64,000 nt of DNA from a bacterium (GCA_017744355.1 JAGIBK010000002.1:169001-233000), one strand, 5' to 3'; positions 35,496-44,367 are shown, counted from the stretch's first letter. Program-made: numbers and translations. The notes: generated by a model from the sequence alone, not told the origin.

Positions 35496-36617
35496 GTGCA
35501 AGTTCGATGGCCGTTGCCACGTAATCTCGTCGCCGGGGTGAGCGCCCTGGCCGCCATGCTGGCGGCCCTCCCCGCTCATGCCGTCGGTGGCGTCGTCAAT
35601 GCGACCCCGATCGCCGATCGGGTCGACGGGGTCTACAACCTCATCTTCTGGTTCACCACCGTGATCTTCATCGGGGTCTGGGTCGCCATGGCCTTCGTCC
35701 TGGTGAAGTTCCGCGCGCGCGAGGGCGGCAAGGCCCAGCAGATCCACGGCAACACCGCCCTGGAGATCATCTGGACCGTCATCCCCGCGATCATCCTGAT
35801 TGCGATCGCGATCCCGACCTACAAGACCATGAAGTACGTCGAGAACGCGCCCAAGCCCGACCTGACCATCCAGGTGGTCGGTCACCAGTGGTTCTGGGAG
35901 TACAAGTACCCCGACAACAAGGTCGCCGTCTCGAACGCGGACCTGGTGATCCCGGCCAACAAGGTCGTCAAGGTCCTGGTCTCGTCGGCCGACGTCGTCC
36001 ACAACTGGGGCGTGAGCGCCCTGGGCTTCTCGTTGGACGCCATCCCCGGTCACATCAACGAGGGCTGGTTCTACGTCAAGGAGCCCGGCGAGCATGAAGG
36101 CTTCTGCCGTCAGCTCTGCGGCACCCTCCACGCCAAGATGACCACCAAGGTCATCGCGCTGCCGGATGCCGAGTGGCAGGCCTGGATCAAGGAGAAGGGC
36201 GGCGTCATCCCCGCCACCTACAACCTGGCCGAGGGCGAGAAGCCCACCGAGAAGATCCCCCTCGCCGAGGCGCCCTCGCAGGCTCCTTCGGTTGCCCCCA
36301 AGAAGGCCGACGGCGCTGCCGTGTACCAGGCCAACTGCGCCTCGTGCCACCAGGCCAACGGCGAAGGCATGCCGGGCGTCTTCCCCCCGCTCGCGGGCGG
36401 CGAGATCCCCAACGGCGACGCGACCGAACACATCAAGACCGTGCTCAAGGGCAAGTCGGGCCCCATCACCGTCCTTGGCAAGCAATACAACGGGGCCATG
36501 CCTCCGTTCAGCCAGCTGAGCGACGAGGAGATCGCCGCGGTCATCACCTACGAGCGCACCACCTGGGGCAACAAGGGTGGCGCTGTCACCCCCGACCAGG
36601 TCAAGGCCCTGCGTTAG
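35496..36617 (+). CDS. ctaC: Cytochrome c oxidase subunit II with fused cytochrome c domain (caa3 type)
   Basis: 373 aa. GTG 35496 with TTGGAGG upstream gives a signal peptide; two membrane helices follow. The CuA site is present (HNWGVSALG ... Cys204-RQL-Cys208, GTLHAKM) and WFWEYKYP is the aromatic electron entry. The C-terminal ~100 residues are a class I cytochrome c: CASCH at Cys281-His285 and a distal Met (GAMPPFSQL). The fusion makes this a caa3-type oxidase taking electrons through its own haem c. Confidence 0.93.
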   Translation: MQVRWPLPRNLVAGVSALAAMLAALPAHAVGGVVNATPIADRVDGVYNLIFWFTTVIFIGVWVAMAFVLVKFRAREGGKAQQIHGNTALEIIWTVIPAIILIAIAIPTYKTMKYVENAPKPDLTIQVVGHQWFWEYKYPDNKVAVSNADLVIPANKVVKVLVSSADVVHNWGVSALGFSLDAIPGHINEGWFYVKEPGEHEGFCRQLCGTLHAKMTTKVIALPDAEWQAWIKEKGGVIPATYNLAEGEKPTEKIPLAEAPSQAPSVAPKKADGAAVYQANCASCHQANGEGMPGVFPPLAGGEIPNGDATEHIKTVLKGKSGPITVLGKQYNGAMPPFSQLSDEEIAAVITYERTTWGNKGGAVTPDQVKALR

Positions 36618-36638
36618 GCTTGAGAGGTAGTTGATTCA

Positions 36639-38225
36639 ATGAGCACCCAATCCGCGAGCGTGCACCCGCACGCCCCCACCAAGCCGACCTGGCTGAAGTG
36701 GCTGACCACGACCGATCACAAGAAGATCGGCATCATGTACATCTTCACGGCGTTCTTCTTCTTTATGCTCGCCGGCTTCTTCGCCCTGTTGGTGCGCGCG
36801 CAGCTGCTCTTCCCGGGCAACACGCTGCTCACCCCCGATCAGTACAACCAGATGGTCACGATGCATGCCTCGGGCATGATCTTCTTCGCGGTCATCCCCT
36901 TGCTGGTCGGCTTCGGTAACTACGCGGTGCCGCTGATGATCGGCGCCCGCGACATGGCCTTCCCCCGCGTCAACGCCATCGCCTTCTGGATGCTGCCCTT
37001 CGGCGCCCTGATGATGATGTCCAGCTTCTTCCTGGGCGGCGCGGCGGCGGGCGGCTGGACCCAGTACCCCCCTCTCTCGGGCGGCTTCTTCTCGCCCGGG
37101 CGCGGCGTGGACATGTGGATCCTCGGCCTGCACGTGGTCGGCGTCTCGTCGATCATGGGCTCGATCAACTTCATCGTCACCATCCTCAACATGCGCGCCC
37201 CCGGCATGCGGCTTCACAAGATGCCCCTGCTGTCCTGGACCGTGCTCGTCCAGTCGTGGCTGCAGCTGATCGCGACCCCGGTTCTCGCCGGCGTCCTCAC
37301 CATGCTGCTCTTCGACCGCAACTTCGGCACCTCGTTCTTCCGCCCCGAGCACGGCGGCGACCCGCTGCTCTGGCAGCACCTCTTCTGGTTCTACTCGCAC
37401 CCCGCCGTCTACATCATGATCCTGCCGGCCTTCGGCATCGTCTCGGAGATCCTGCCCGTCTTCTCGGGTAAGCCCATCTTCGGTTACCTGGCCATCGCCT
37501 ACTCGTCGGTCGCCATCGGCGTGCTCGGCTTCGTGGTCTGGGCCCACCACATGTTCGCCACCGGTCTGCCCGTCAGCATCCGCATGGTGTTCATGTTCCT
37601 GACGATGCTGATCGCGGTGCCCACGGGCATCAAGATCTTCAGCTGGGTGGCCACCCTGTGGGGCGGTCAGATCCGCTTCACGGTCGCGGCGCTCTACGCG
37701 ATCGCCTTCGTGGCCTTCTTCCTCATCGGCGGTCTGTCGGGCATCTTCCTGGCGTCGGTCCCGGTCGACGTCCAGCTGACCCACACCTACTTCGTCGTCG
37801 CCCACATCCACTACGTGCTGTTCGCCGGCTCCATGCTCGGCATCTTCGCGGCCATCTACTTCTGGTTCCCGAAGATGTTCGGCAAGATGCTCGACGAGAA
37901 GCTGGGCATGGTCCACTTCTGGCTCACCATCATCGCGATGAACGTGACCTTCTTCCCCATGCACGTGCTCGGCATCATGGGCATTCCCCGCCGGTACTAC
38001 ACCTACTCGGCGCACCTGACCGAGGTCGCCACCATCAACACGATCGAGTCGATCGGCTCCTTCGTGCTTGGCGTGGCGCAGTTCATCCTGATCTACAACG
38101 TCATCGTCTCGCTCAAGAAGGGCAAGACGGCCGGTGACGATCCCTGGGGCGCCAACACGCTCGAGTGGACGGTCTCGTCGCCGCCCCCCGACAACAACTT
38201 CGACGTCATCCCCACCATCCGATAG
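36639..38225 (+). CDS. ctaD: Cytochrome c oxidase subunit I (A2-type haem-copper oxidase)
   Basis: 528 aa, about 12 helices. CuB/haem a3 site: His254 and Tyr258 in WFYSHPAVY, the His303-His304 pair, and THTYFVVAHIHYV carrying haem ligands. At the position where A1 enzymes have HPEV this one has YSHPAV, the hallmark of A2 oxidases, whose D-channel ends in Tyr-Ser rather than Glu. The K-channel lysine is present (PTGIKIFSW). Catalyses oxygen reduction coupled to proton pumping. Confidence 0.95.
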   Translation: MSTQSASVHPHAPTKPTWLKWLTTTDHKKIGIMYIFTAFFFFMLAGFFALLVRAQLLFPGNTLLTPDQYNQMVTMHASGMIFFAVIPLLVGFGNYAVPLMIGARDMAFPRVNAIAFWMLPFGALMMMSSFFLGGAAAGGWTQYPPLSGGFFSPGRGVDMWILGLHVVGVSSIMGSINFIVTILNMRAPGMRLHKMPLLSWTVLVQSWLQLIATPVLAGVLTMLLFDRNFGTSFFRPEHGGDPLLWQHLFWFYSHPAVYIMILPAFGIVSEILPVFSGKPIFGYLAIAYSSVAIGVLGFVVWAHHMFATGLPVSIRMVFMFLTMLIAVPTGIKIFSWVATLWGGQIRFTVAALYAIAFVAFFLIGGLSGIFLASVPVDVQLTHTYFVVAHIHYVLFAGSMLGIFAAIYFWFPKMFGKMLDEKLGMVHFWLTIIAMNVTFFPMHVLGIMGIPRRYYTYSAHLTEVATINTIESIGSFVLGVAQFILIYNVIVSLKKGKTAGDDPWGANTLEWTVSSPPPDNNFDVIPTIR

Positions 38226-38242
38226 AAAACCAGGGACCAGCG

Positions 38243-38812
38243 ATGCATTCCGAAGAGCTCCATCAACAGGCGATCCAGGACAAGAACAGCAAGACCCTCA
38301 AGATGCTGGGCTTGATCATCGTCGGGATGTCGCTCTTCGCATGGGCGCTGGTCCCCATCTACCGGATGGTCTGCACCAAGTTCGGGGTGGGGACCGCTCC
38401 CCAGCGCCCGAACTTGGCCAACGTCTCCACGGGGGTCGGCGATCGCCAGATCACCGTTCGGCTTGTCGGCATCACCACTGCCGGCACCCCGGCCTCCATC
38501 GAGCCGCTGGAAGAGAAGGTCGTCGTCCGGGTTGGAGAGACCCGCGAGGTCAAGTACCGCTTCAAGAGCTTCGTCGACCATCCCCTCGATTTCCAGGCGG
38601 TCCACAGCGTCACGCCGCCGCTCGAGGACCAGCACTTCCACAAGCTGGAGTGCTTCTGCTTCACCAAGCAGACCCTCAAGCCCCGCGAGACCCGGATCAT
38701 GCCGCTGAGCTTCTGGGTCGATCCCAAGGTCGCGGCCAAGGTCGACACCATCACCCTGCAGTACACCCTGTTCGCCCTGAAGCCGGAGCGCCCGGCCAAG
38801 CAACCGGGTTAG
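38243..38812 (+). CDS. ctaG: Cytochrome c oxidase copper-insertion protein CtaG (Cox11)
   Basis: 189 aa: a short cytoplasmic N-terminus, one membrane helix (residues ~22-42) and a periplasmic Ig-like domain with the copper motif C-F-C-F (Cys137, Cys139). Delivers copper to the CuB centre of subunit I. Start at ATG 38243, 17 nt after the subunit I stop; the open frame upstream overlaps subunit I. Confidence 0.93.
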   Translation: MHSEELHQQAIQDKNSKTLKMLGLIIVGMSLFAWALVPIYRMVCTKFGVGTAPQRPNLANVSTGVGDRQITVRLVGITTAGTPASIEPLEEKVVVRVGETREVKYRFKSFVDHPLDFQAVHSVTPPLEDQHFHKLECFCFTKQTLKPRETRIMPLSFWVDPKVAAKVDTITLQYTLFALKPERPAKQPG

Positions 38813-38831
38813 CCGATACGAGGAGGTCCCG

Positions 38832-38972
38832 ATGCACACCGAAGAGGCCCATGTCGCCGCTTACCAGGCGAAGAACCGCATGCTTGGTCTGGTCATGCTC
38901 GGCGTCATCGCCGCGATGATGCTGCTGGCGTACTTCACCCGCAGCACCCTCTACCACACGGTCTTCAAGTAG
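38832..38972 (+). CDS. Small single-helix membrane protein of the oxidase operon, 46 aa
   Basis: AGGAGG at 38821-38826, ATG 38832, stop TAG 38970. Product MHTEEAHVAAYQAKNRMLGL followed by one hydrophobic helix and a short tail. Its N-terminus matches that of the preceding CtaG (MHSEELHQQAIQDKN), so it probably arose by partial duplication of ctaG. Likely an accessory or assembly subunit, by position like other small oxidase subunits; this is inference. Confidence 0.7.
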   Translation: MHTEEAHVAAYQAKNRMLGLVMLGVIAAMMLLAYFTRSTLYHTVFK

Positions 38973-39003
38973 TCGCTCCTGAAGCGCCCCGAAGGAGAAC
39001 CCC

Positions 39004-39951
39004 TTGGCCAGCCCCGCTGATACCTTCCGACGTTTCCGCCCCCTTCCCGTGGGCATCGTCGTCTTGACCTACTGCTTGATCCTGCTCGGCGCCATCACGC
39101 GCCTGATGGGGGCCGGCCTGTCCTGTCCCGACTGGCCCCTCTGCAACGGCAAGCTCATCCCGACCTTCGAGGGCGGGGTCATCTACGAGTGGCTCCACCG
39201 CCTGGTCGCGGGAACCGTCAGCATGCTCTTCATGGGCATGCTCGTCTGGATTTTCGTGAACCCCACCCTGCGCAAGCGCCTCTGGAAGCTCGCGCTCTTG
39301 GCGGTCGCGGTGCTCGGGGTCCAGATCACCCTGGGGGCGCTGACCGTCACCAAGCTGCTCAAGCCCCTGGTCGTGACCATGCACCTGGGGACCGGCACCC
39401 TCCTCTTCTCGACCCTCATCTGCATCGCGGGCGCCACCGTGCTGGCCGCCAAGGACGCCCCGGCCGCTCCGCGCCAGCCCAAGGGCCTCAAGCCCCTCGC
39501 CCTTCTCACCCTCGTGGGCGTCTACGGCCAGATCCTGCTGGGCGGTCTGGTGGCCTCCAACTACGCGTCGTGGGCCTGCCCCGACTTCCCCACCTGCCAT
39601 GGCATGTGGTTCCCGCCCCTGACCGGTTTCATCGGCCTCCACATGATCCATCGCTACGGCGCCTATGCGGTCACCCTGATCGCGCTGGCCCTCTTCGTGG
39701 TCGGCCGCAAGGCCGAGGGGCCGCGCATGCGGCTCGGGATCTCGGTGGTCTTCGCCCTGGTCTGCGCCCAGATCGCGCTCGGCATCGCGAACGTGCTCAT
39801 GAAGATCCCGGTGCCGCTGGCGGCGGCCCACAACGGCTTGGCTGAGGCGATCCTCGCGACCCTGGTGGCCCTCAACTTCGCCCTCTGGCACCGCGGTGCC
39901 GCTGCGGCGAGCGACACCGCGTCCGCGCGGGAGGAGGCGCTGAAGGCATGA
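39004..39951 (+). CDS. ctaA: Haem A synthase (CtaA/Cox15)
   Basis: 315 aa, about eight helices. Oxidises the C8 methyl of haem O to give haem A. Motifs: GAITRLMGAGLSCPDWPLCNG, EWLHRL, a central TMHLGTG, and in the second half SWACPDFPTCHG, HMIHRYGAY and AAHNGLAE; these give the two histidine pairs and cysteine pairs expected. TTG start with AAGGAGAA upstream. Overlaps ctaB by 4 nt. Confidence 0.95.
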   Translation: MASPADTFRRFRPLPVGIVVLTYCLILLGAITRLMGAGLSCPDWPLCNGKLIPTFEGGVIYEWLHRLVAGTVSMLFMGMLVWIFVNPTLRKRLWKLALLAVAVLGVQITLGALTVTKLLKPLVVTMHLGTGTLLFSTLICIAGATVLAAKDAPAAPRQPKGLKPLALLTLVGVYGQILLGGLVASNYASWACPDFPTCHGMWFPPLTGFIGLHMIHRYGAYAVTLIALALFVVGRKAEGPRMRLGISVVFALVCAQIALGIANVLMKIPVPLAAAHNGLAEAILATLVALNFALWHRGAAAASDTASAREEALKA

Positions 39952-40865
39952 GTGCAGTCCACGTTTCCACGCGCCCCTCGGTCCTCGACGTCCTGCGCGA
40001 CTACTACCAGCTCACCAAGCCCACCATCGTCATGCTGATGCTGGTGACGGGCCTTCCCGCCATCCTGATGGCGGGCAAGGGCTTCCCCGCTCCCTGGCTG
40101 ATGGTCGTGGCCCTCCTGGGCACGGCCATGGCCGCCGGCGCGGCGAGCGCGCTCAACCACTGGTACGACCGGGACATCGACGGCCTGATGGAGCGGACCA
40201 ACCGCCGCCCCATCATCTCGGGCAGCGTGGGCCCCAACCAGGCCCTCGCCTTTGGTCTCATCATGAGCGCCCTGTCGGTGCTCCTCCTGGGCTTCTTCGC
40301 CAACTGGCTCTCGGCCTTTTTGGCCTTCGTCGCGATCTTCTACTACGTGGTGATCTACACCATGTGGCTCAAGCGCCGCACCCCGCAGAACATCGTGATC
40401 GGCGGCGGCGCGGGCTCCATGGCTCCGCTCATCGGCTGGGCGGCTATCACGGGGAACGTGGGCTTGCCTGCCTGGCTCATGTTCCTGATCGTCTTCATGT
40501 GGACCCCGCCCCACTTCTGGGCGCTCGCGCTTTACCGTCGCACGGACTACGCCAAGGCCGGCGTCCCCATGATGCCGGTGGTCGCGGGCGAGGATTCCAC
40601 CCGCCTGCAGATCGTCGTCTACACCGTCCTGCTGGTCGCCACCACCCTGGCCCTCCACTTCACCAAGGCCACGGGCCTGATCTATTTGGTGGGCGCCCTG
40701 GGGCTCGGGGCGAGCTTCACGGTGGGAGCTTTCAAGCTCTACCGCGAGAAGACCGATGCGGCGGCCAAGAAGCTCTTCATGCAGTCGATCTTCTACCTTC
40801 TCATCCTGTTCGTGCTCTTGTTCGTCGATGAGGTGGCGCGTATCGCGCTGCCTATCCTGCGCTAG
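39948..40865 (+). CDS. ctaB: Protohaem IX farnesyltransferase (haem O synthase)
   Basis: 305 aa UbiA-family prenyltransferase with about nine helices. Adds the farnesyl chain to haem B. First Asp-rich motif NHWYDRDIDGLMERTNRRP and second region YRRTDYAKAGVPMMP are present. ATGA overlap with ctaA implies coupled translation, matching the two steps haem B to O to A. Confidence 0.95.
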   Translation: MSAVHVSTRPSVLDVLRDYYQLTKPTIVMLMLVTGLPAILMAGKGFPAPWLMVVALLGTAMAAGAASALNHWYDRDIDGLMERTNRRPIISGSVGPNQALAFGLIMSALSVLLLGFFANWLSAFLAFVAIFYYVVIYTMWLKRRTPQNIVIGGGAGSMAPLIGWAAITGNVGLPAWLMFLIVFMWTPPHFWALALYRRTDYAKAGVPMMPVVAGEDSTRLQIVVYTVLLVATTLALHFTKATGLIYLVGALGLGASFTVGAFKLYREKTDAAAKKLFMQSIFYLLILFVLLFVDEVARIALPILR

Positions 40866-40875
40866 GAGGCCAGCC

Positions 40876-41292
40876 GTGAAGGCCAAGGCGTTGTTGCTCG
40901 CATGTGTCGTGGTGGGGGCCCTCGCCCCGGCGGCGCTCGCCGCCCCCCGCGAGGTGAACGTTCACTTCCGTGGGACGGTCGACAAGGGGCTCCCCCTCGA
41001 CTTCGGCCCCACCCGCCCCGCGCTGCGGGTGAAGCTGGGTGAGAAGCGCACCATCCCCTACCGCCTGACCAACTTCACCAAGGAGCCCATGCACCTGAAG
41101 GCCGTCCTCAAGGTCGAGCCCGCCGAGGCGACCAAGGCCTTCCGGGTGGTGAAGGGCTTGAGCCTCTCCCCGGTGCTGGTCCAGCCCGGCGAGAGCAAGG
41201 TGCTGCCCGTGGAGTTCGTGGTGGCGCCGGACCTGCCGACTTCGGCCCCCGAGCTGACGGTGGGCTTCGTGCTCTCCAAGGGGGCGAAATGA
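40876..41292 (+). CDS. Exported CtaG-like paralogue without copper cysteines
   Basis: 138 aa; GTG 40876 with AGGAGG upstream; signal peptide to ~Ala22. The mature part follows the CtaG periplasmic domain: VKLGEKRTIPYRLTNFTKEPMHLKAVLKV corresponds to VRVGETREVKYRFKSFVDHP in ctaG, and QPGESKVLPVEFVVAPDLP to KPRETRIMPLSFWVDPKV (quoted in part). The segment where CtaG has CFCF lacks cysteine. A soluble periplasmic assembly or structural partner is plausible; copper binding by the usual motif is excluded. Confidence 0.65.
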   Translation: MKAKALLLACVVVGALAPAALAAPREVNVHFRGTVDKGLPLDFGPTRPALRVKLGEKRTIPYRLTNFTKEPMHLKAVLKVEPAEATKAFRVVKGLSLSPVLVQPGESKVLPVEFVVAPDLPTSAPELTVGFVLSKGAK

Positions 41293-41786
41293 ACAACGGC
41301 AAGCTGGTCATCGTGGGGATCTTCGCCTGCGTGATCGCGGGCGGGCTCTGGATGCGCAGCGCGGCCTCGAGCCAGTGGAACACCACCCTGGCCTTCTACC
41401 ACGAGCACCGCCCCACCATCGCGCGCTACGAGGCTTTGCACGAGAAGGTCCGGGCCCTGCAGCTCAAGCCGTCGCGTGAGACCGTGGCCCTTGCGACCGA
41501 GGCCCGCAAGCTTGCCGATCAGGCGCGTACGATGACGGCCCCCAACGGTCGGACCATGCGCACCCAGGCGAGCGAGATCGCCTACGCGGAGCAGGTCGAG
41601 GCCTGGGCGCAGGAGCTGGCGCGCACGGGCCGATCCGTCGAGGAGGCCTCGCCCTCATTCCTCGATCTCGAGGCCACCTACGGCGCGCTGGTCGGGCAGG
41701 TGCGGATGGACGATCCGGAGTATCCCTTCCGGCTGCCGCCCGCGCCGGGCACCATGCCGACCCCCAAGCCCCGGCGCATCATCTAG
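41289..41786 (+). CDS. Membrane-anchored helical protein, 165 aa
   Basis: One N-terminal helix (LVIVGIFACVIAGGLWM), then about 110 residues of predicted alpha-helix rich in Ala, Glu and Arg, then a Pro-rich tail. Overlaps the preceding gene by 4 nt (ATGA) and ends the oxidase operon. No family recognised; its position suggests a role tied to the oxidase. Confidence 0.65.
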   Translation: MNNGKLVIVGIFACVIAGGLWMRSAASSQWNTTLAFYHEHRPTIARYEALHEKVRALQLKPSRETVALATEARKLADQARTMTAPNGRTMRTQASEIAYAEQVEAWAQELARTGRSVEEASPSFLDLEATYGALVGQVRMDDPEYPFRLPPAPGTMPTPKPRRII

Positions 41787-41808
41787 GGCGCGGCGCGAAA
41801 CCAGCTTT

Positions 41809-41843
41809 CAAACAGGCGGTGACCATCGGTCATCGCCTGTTTG
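41809..41843. terminator. Bidirectional terminator
   Basis: Stem CAAACAGGCG / CGCCTGTTTG with inner GACC/GGTC pairing, between the end of the oxidase operon and a convergent small gene. Confidence 0.7.
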
Positions 41844-41849
41844 CTGCTT

Positions 41850-42068
41850 TCAGGGGCTCTGGGGCGGAGCCTGCTCGGGCCCTGGCCGCTTGCTCTCTTC
41901 GGGCTCGCTGGCGACGAACTCGCCCTCGTGGAGGGGGGCGCGGTACTGGAGCGCGGTCCAGACGACCAGCCCGAAGACCAGGGCGGAGAAGAGGACCATC
42001 ATCCCCCCGAAGAAGAAGATGGCCGCGTTGGCCTGGACCCAGTGGCCGGATGAGACGGCGACGGGCAT
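41850..42068 (-). CDS. Small single-helix membrane protein, 72 aa
   Basis: ATG 42068 with AAAGGAGG 6 nt upstream. Residues ~13-37 form one membrane helix (AAIFFFGGMMVLFSALVFG) followed by a charged, Pro-rich tail. It follows the SHOCT-type gene with a 26-nt gap and probably shares its transcript. No family recognised; size and topology resemble small respiratory subunits. Confidence 0.65.
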   Translation of the reverse strand: MPVAVSSGHWVQANAAIFFFGGMMVLFSALVFGLVVWTALQYRAPLHEGEFVASEPEESKRPGPEQAPPQSP

Positions 42069-42094
42069 GGAGGCCCTCCTTTCACGCAGGGGGA

Positions 42095-42841
42095 TTACGG
42101 CTCGGAGGCGAATTGCCGGCGCAGGTGCTGGTACTCGTCCCAGCTGATCTCGCCGCGCTCGTAGCGCGCCCGCAGCTCGGCCCGGCCCGACTGGATCAGG
42201 TCTCGCTCGTTCGGCTCGGTCGCCTCGAAGGCGTAGGGGGCTGCGGCGGCGCTCGCAGGAACGGACTCGATGTAGAGGTAGACGACCGCCCCGAACAGGA
42301 TCAAGGGCAGCAGGATGGCGATGCCGTTGCCGCCGTACCCCTCGCCCCGGATCGAGCCGTTGAGCAGGCCGACCGCCACGTAGGCGAACCCCATGACCGC
42401 CCCGTAGAGGTGGTAGCCGATGAGGCGCACGAAGGCTTCTTGAGGCCCGTAGTTGATCCCCCAGATCCCCGGATCGCTCTCCTGGCCCTCGCGGATGTGG
42501 GGGTTGAGCTGCCGGCCGATGCTGATCAGCGGCATGGAGAGGAGCCAGTGGTAGATCCCGAAGCCCGTCCCCACGAAGGTGGCGAGCCACAGGACCCCGG
42601 GCAGGCCCAGGTAGGCGAAGAGGCCGGCGTAGATCAGGCCGAAGACCACGCCTATCCCCAGGTGCATCAGCAGGCCGATCAGCGCGGCGTTCCGGTCGAT
42701 CTGGGGCCGGACGATGCCGCCGAGGAGCCGTCCGAAGTCGATGTGGACGAAGCCCAGCGCGAGCATGAGGGTCATGAAGCCGGTGAAGGCGGTGGTCGCC
42801 CAGACGGCCGCAGCGATCGCGTTATAGAGGTTGAACGGCAT
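42095..42841 (-). CDS. Multi-pass membrane protein with C-terminal SHOCT motif
   Basis: 248 aa with about six hydrophobic helices (residues 8-200). The final ~30 residues, RAELRARYERGEISWDEYQH followed by LRRQF, are a SHOCT (short C-terminal) motif, thought to mediate oligomerisation. No catalytic motif is recognised. The start ATG 42841 is preceded by GAGGTTC. Neighbour of the oxidase operon on the opposite strand. Confidence 0.7.
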   Translation of the reverse strand: MPFNLYNAIAAAVWATTAFTGFMTLMLALGFVHIDFGRLLGGIVRPQIDRNAALIGLLMHLGIGVVFGLIYAGLFAYLGLPGVLWLATFVGTGFGIYHWLLSMPLISIGRQLNPHIREGQESDPGIWGINYGPQEAFVRLIGYHLYGAVMGFAYVAVGLLNGSIRGEGYGGNGIAILLPLILFGAVVYLYIESVPASAAAAPYAFEATEPNERDLIQSGRAELRARYERGEISWDEYQHLRRQFASEP

Positions 42842-42916
42842 GGCGAACCTCCTCTCCGTGCGCGGGAGTGTAGCAGGCCGTGTCGCCAGCGCCTAGTGCG
42901 AACCGGCAGAAAATGA

Positions 42917-42940
42917 ACCCCCGCTCGGGCGAGCGGGGGT
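42917..42940 (-). terminator. Terminator of the four-helix membrane protein gene
   Basis: Stem ACCCCCGCTC / GAGCGGGGGT with a 4-nt loop followed on the minus strand by TTCATTTT; 8 nt beyond the stop at 42948. Confidence 0.75.
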
Positions 42941-42947
42941 CGAGGTT

Positions 42948-43643
42948 TTACTTGGCCCGCTTGGCGTGCGGGATGAGGCCCAGGTCGTTCATGTGGCTGC
43001 GCATGCCGACCAGGTAGCCCACGGCGCCGAGGGCGAGGATTACGATGGAGCCCACCGAGAACCAACCGACGTTGCCGCCGAGTGCGCTGAGGGTTCGCGG
43101 ATCCAGCCCGACGCTGCCCGGCATGTAGATGCCGCCCTGGGCCGCCTGGGCGCCTGCGACGGCGCCGGTGGTCGCGCTGGCGGCCAGGGTGCCGGCGAAG
43201 AGGCCGAAGAGCAAGGGCAGGGTCAGCACGACGGACGCGTAGATGATGCCGTTGACCGCCCCGGGGTAGCGCGAGCGCAGGTTGGAGGTCCAGCCCGCGA
43301 GCACGGCCCCGACGAAGGTCGAGACGAGCATGATGAGCCCGACGGTGAAGCCAATGGTGGCGGCGGACTGCGCCGGGTTGATGGCGCGGGCGGCGATCGC
43401 GAACGCCGAGAGGATCGTGGCGCAGGCGAGATAGGCGAAGAAGCCGCCCCAGATGGATCCCCAGTGCACCAGGTCGGCGCCGAAGGGCTCGACCTTCTCG
43501 AGGCGCGTGACCGTCATGTTCTCGACCATCTCAGGGTGCGCGGTGGTCACGTTCCGCGCCATGAGCATGTTCCGGCGAATATCGAGATCCACGTCCGACG
43601 CCGAGGGCGCGTTGGCCTCTGGGCGATTGTAATCCCGTTCCAT
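42948..43643 (-). CDS. Four-helix membrane protein, 231 aa
   Basis: Start ATG 43643 chosen for AAAGGAGG upstream. A charged N-terminal ~60 residues precedes four hydrophobic segments, with a Gly/Ala-rich loop between helices 3 and 4 (TTGAVAGAQAAQGG). Similar in layout to DUF-type TIGR/YrzE-like proteins but no family assigned. Function unknown. Confidence 0.7.
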   Translation of the reverse strand: MERDYNRPEANAPSASDVDLDIRRNMLMARNVTTAHPEMVENMTVTRLEKVEPFGADLVHWGSIWGGFFAYLACATILSAFAIAARAINPAQSAATIGFTVGLIMLVSTFVGAVLAGWTSNLRSRYPGAVNGIIYASVVLTLPLLFGLFAGTLAASATTGAVAGAQAAQGGIYMPGSVGLDPRTLSALGGNVGWFSVGSIVILALGAVGYLVGMRSHMNDLGLIPHAKRAK

Positions 43644-43779
43644 CCTGTGCCTCCTTTCCAGTCCCATGGGTGGAAGACGCCCTGATGCCGGCAACGTAAT
43701 ATAGCTCAACGTCGTTGGCAAGCACCGCTCTTTCCCTCTGGGCGCGCCGTTTCACCCTCTCGTTTGGTATCCTGGGGGA

Positions 43780-44367
43780 ATGGAACCCGAATCGTCTCTT
43801 TCCCGCGAGGTCTTCGTCCGCGAGGGCGTGGGGCAGCTGGGCCAGCGTTTCGGCCTGCTCTTCGGGGCGTGGCTGGGCCTCTCGCCCAAGCCGCCCGTGG
43901 AGCCGCCGGATCGTCGTGTCCTGCGCCCTCCCGGCGCGCTGCCCGAAGAAGCCTTCCTGAAGGCCTGCACCCGCTGCGACGCCTGCGCGGCGGCTTGTCC
44001 CGCCTTCGCCATCAAGGTGGCGGGGCGCCTGGACCCGGTCGCCGCGGGCACGCCCTACTTGCACGACCCGCTGCGATCGCCTTGCCTGTTGTGCGAGGAT
44101 GCGCCGTGCATCGCCGCTTGCGAGCCGGGTGCGCTCGTTCCAGGCCCCTTTCGCCTGGGCCGCGCGGAGATCGCCGAGGATCGTTGTGTGGCGTTTGCCG
44201 GCGAGGCGTGCACGGCCTGCGCCGAGGCCTGCCCGCTCGGCGAGGAGGCGATCGTCGTGCGGGAGGGGCGGCCCATCGTGGTGCCCTTGGGCTGCGTGGG
44301 TTGCGGGCAGTGCCTGGGCGCGTGTCCGGCCCCGGGCGGGGCGATCGCGCTGCGGCCGATGCCGTAA
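43780..44367 (+). CDS. NapG/MauM-type ferredoxin with four [4Fe-4S] clusters
   Basis: 195 aa. Four cysteine motifs: CTRCDACAAACP, CLLCEDAPCIAACEPGAL, CTACAEACPLGEEAI and CVGCGQCLGACPAPGG. Their order and spacing match the NapF/NapG/MauM ferredoxin group, which passes electrons to periplasmic or membrane oxidoreductases. No twin-arginine signal is seen, so it is probably cytoplasmic as in NapF. No nap or mau genes are adjacent, so the partner is unknown. Confidence 0.85.
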   Translation: MEPESSLSREVFVREGVGQLGQRFGLLFGAWLGLSPKPPVEPPDRRVLRPPGALPEEAFLKACTRCDACAAACPAFAIKVAGRLDPVAAGTPYLHDPLRSPCLLCEDAPCIAACEPGALVPGPFRLGRAEIAEDRCVAFAGEACTACAEACPLGEEAIVVREGRPIVVPLGCVGCGQCLGACPAPGGAIALRPMP

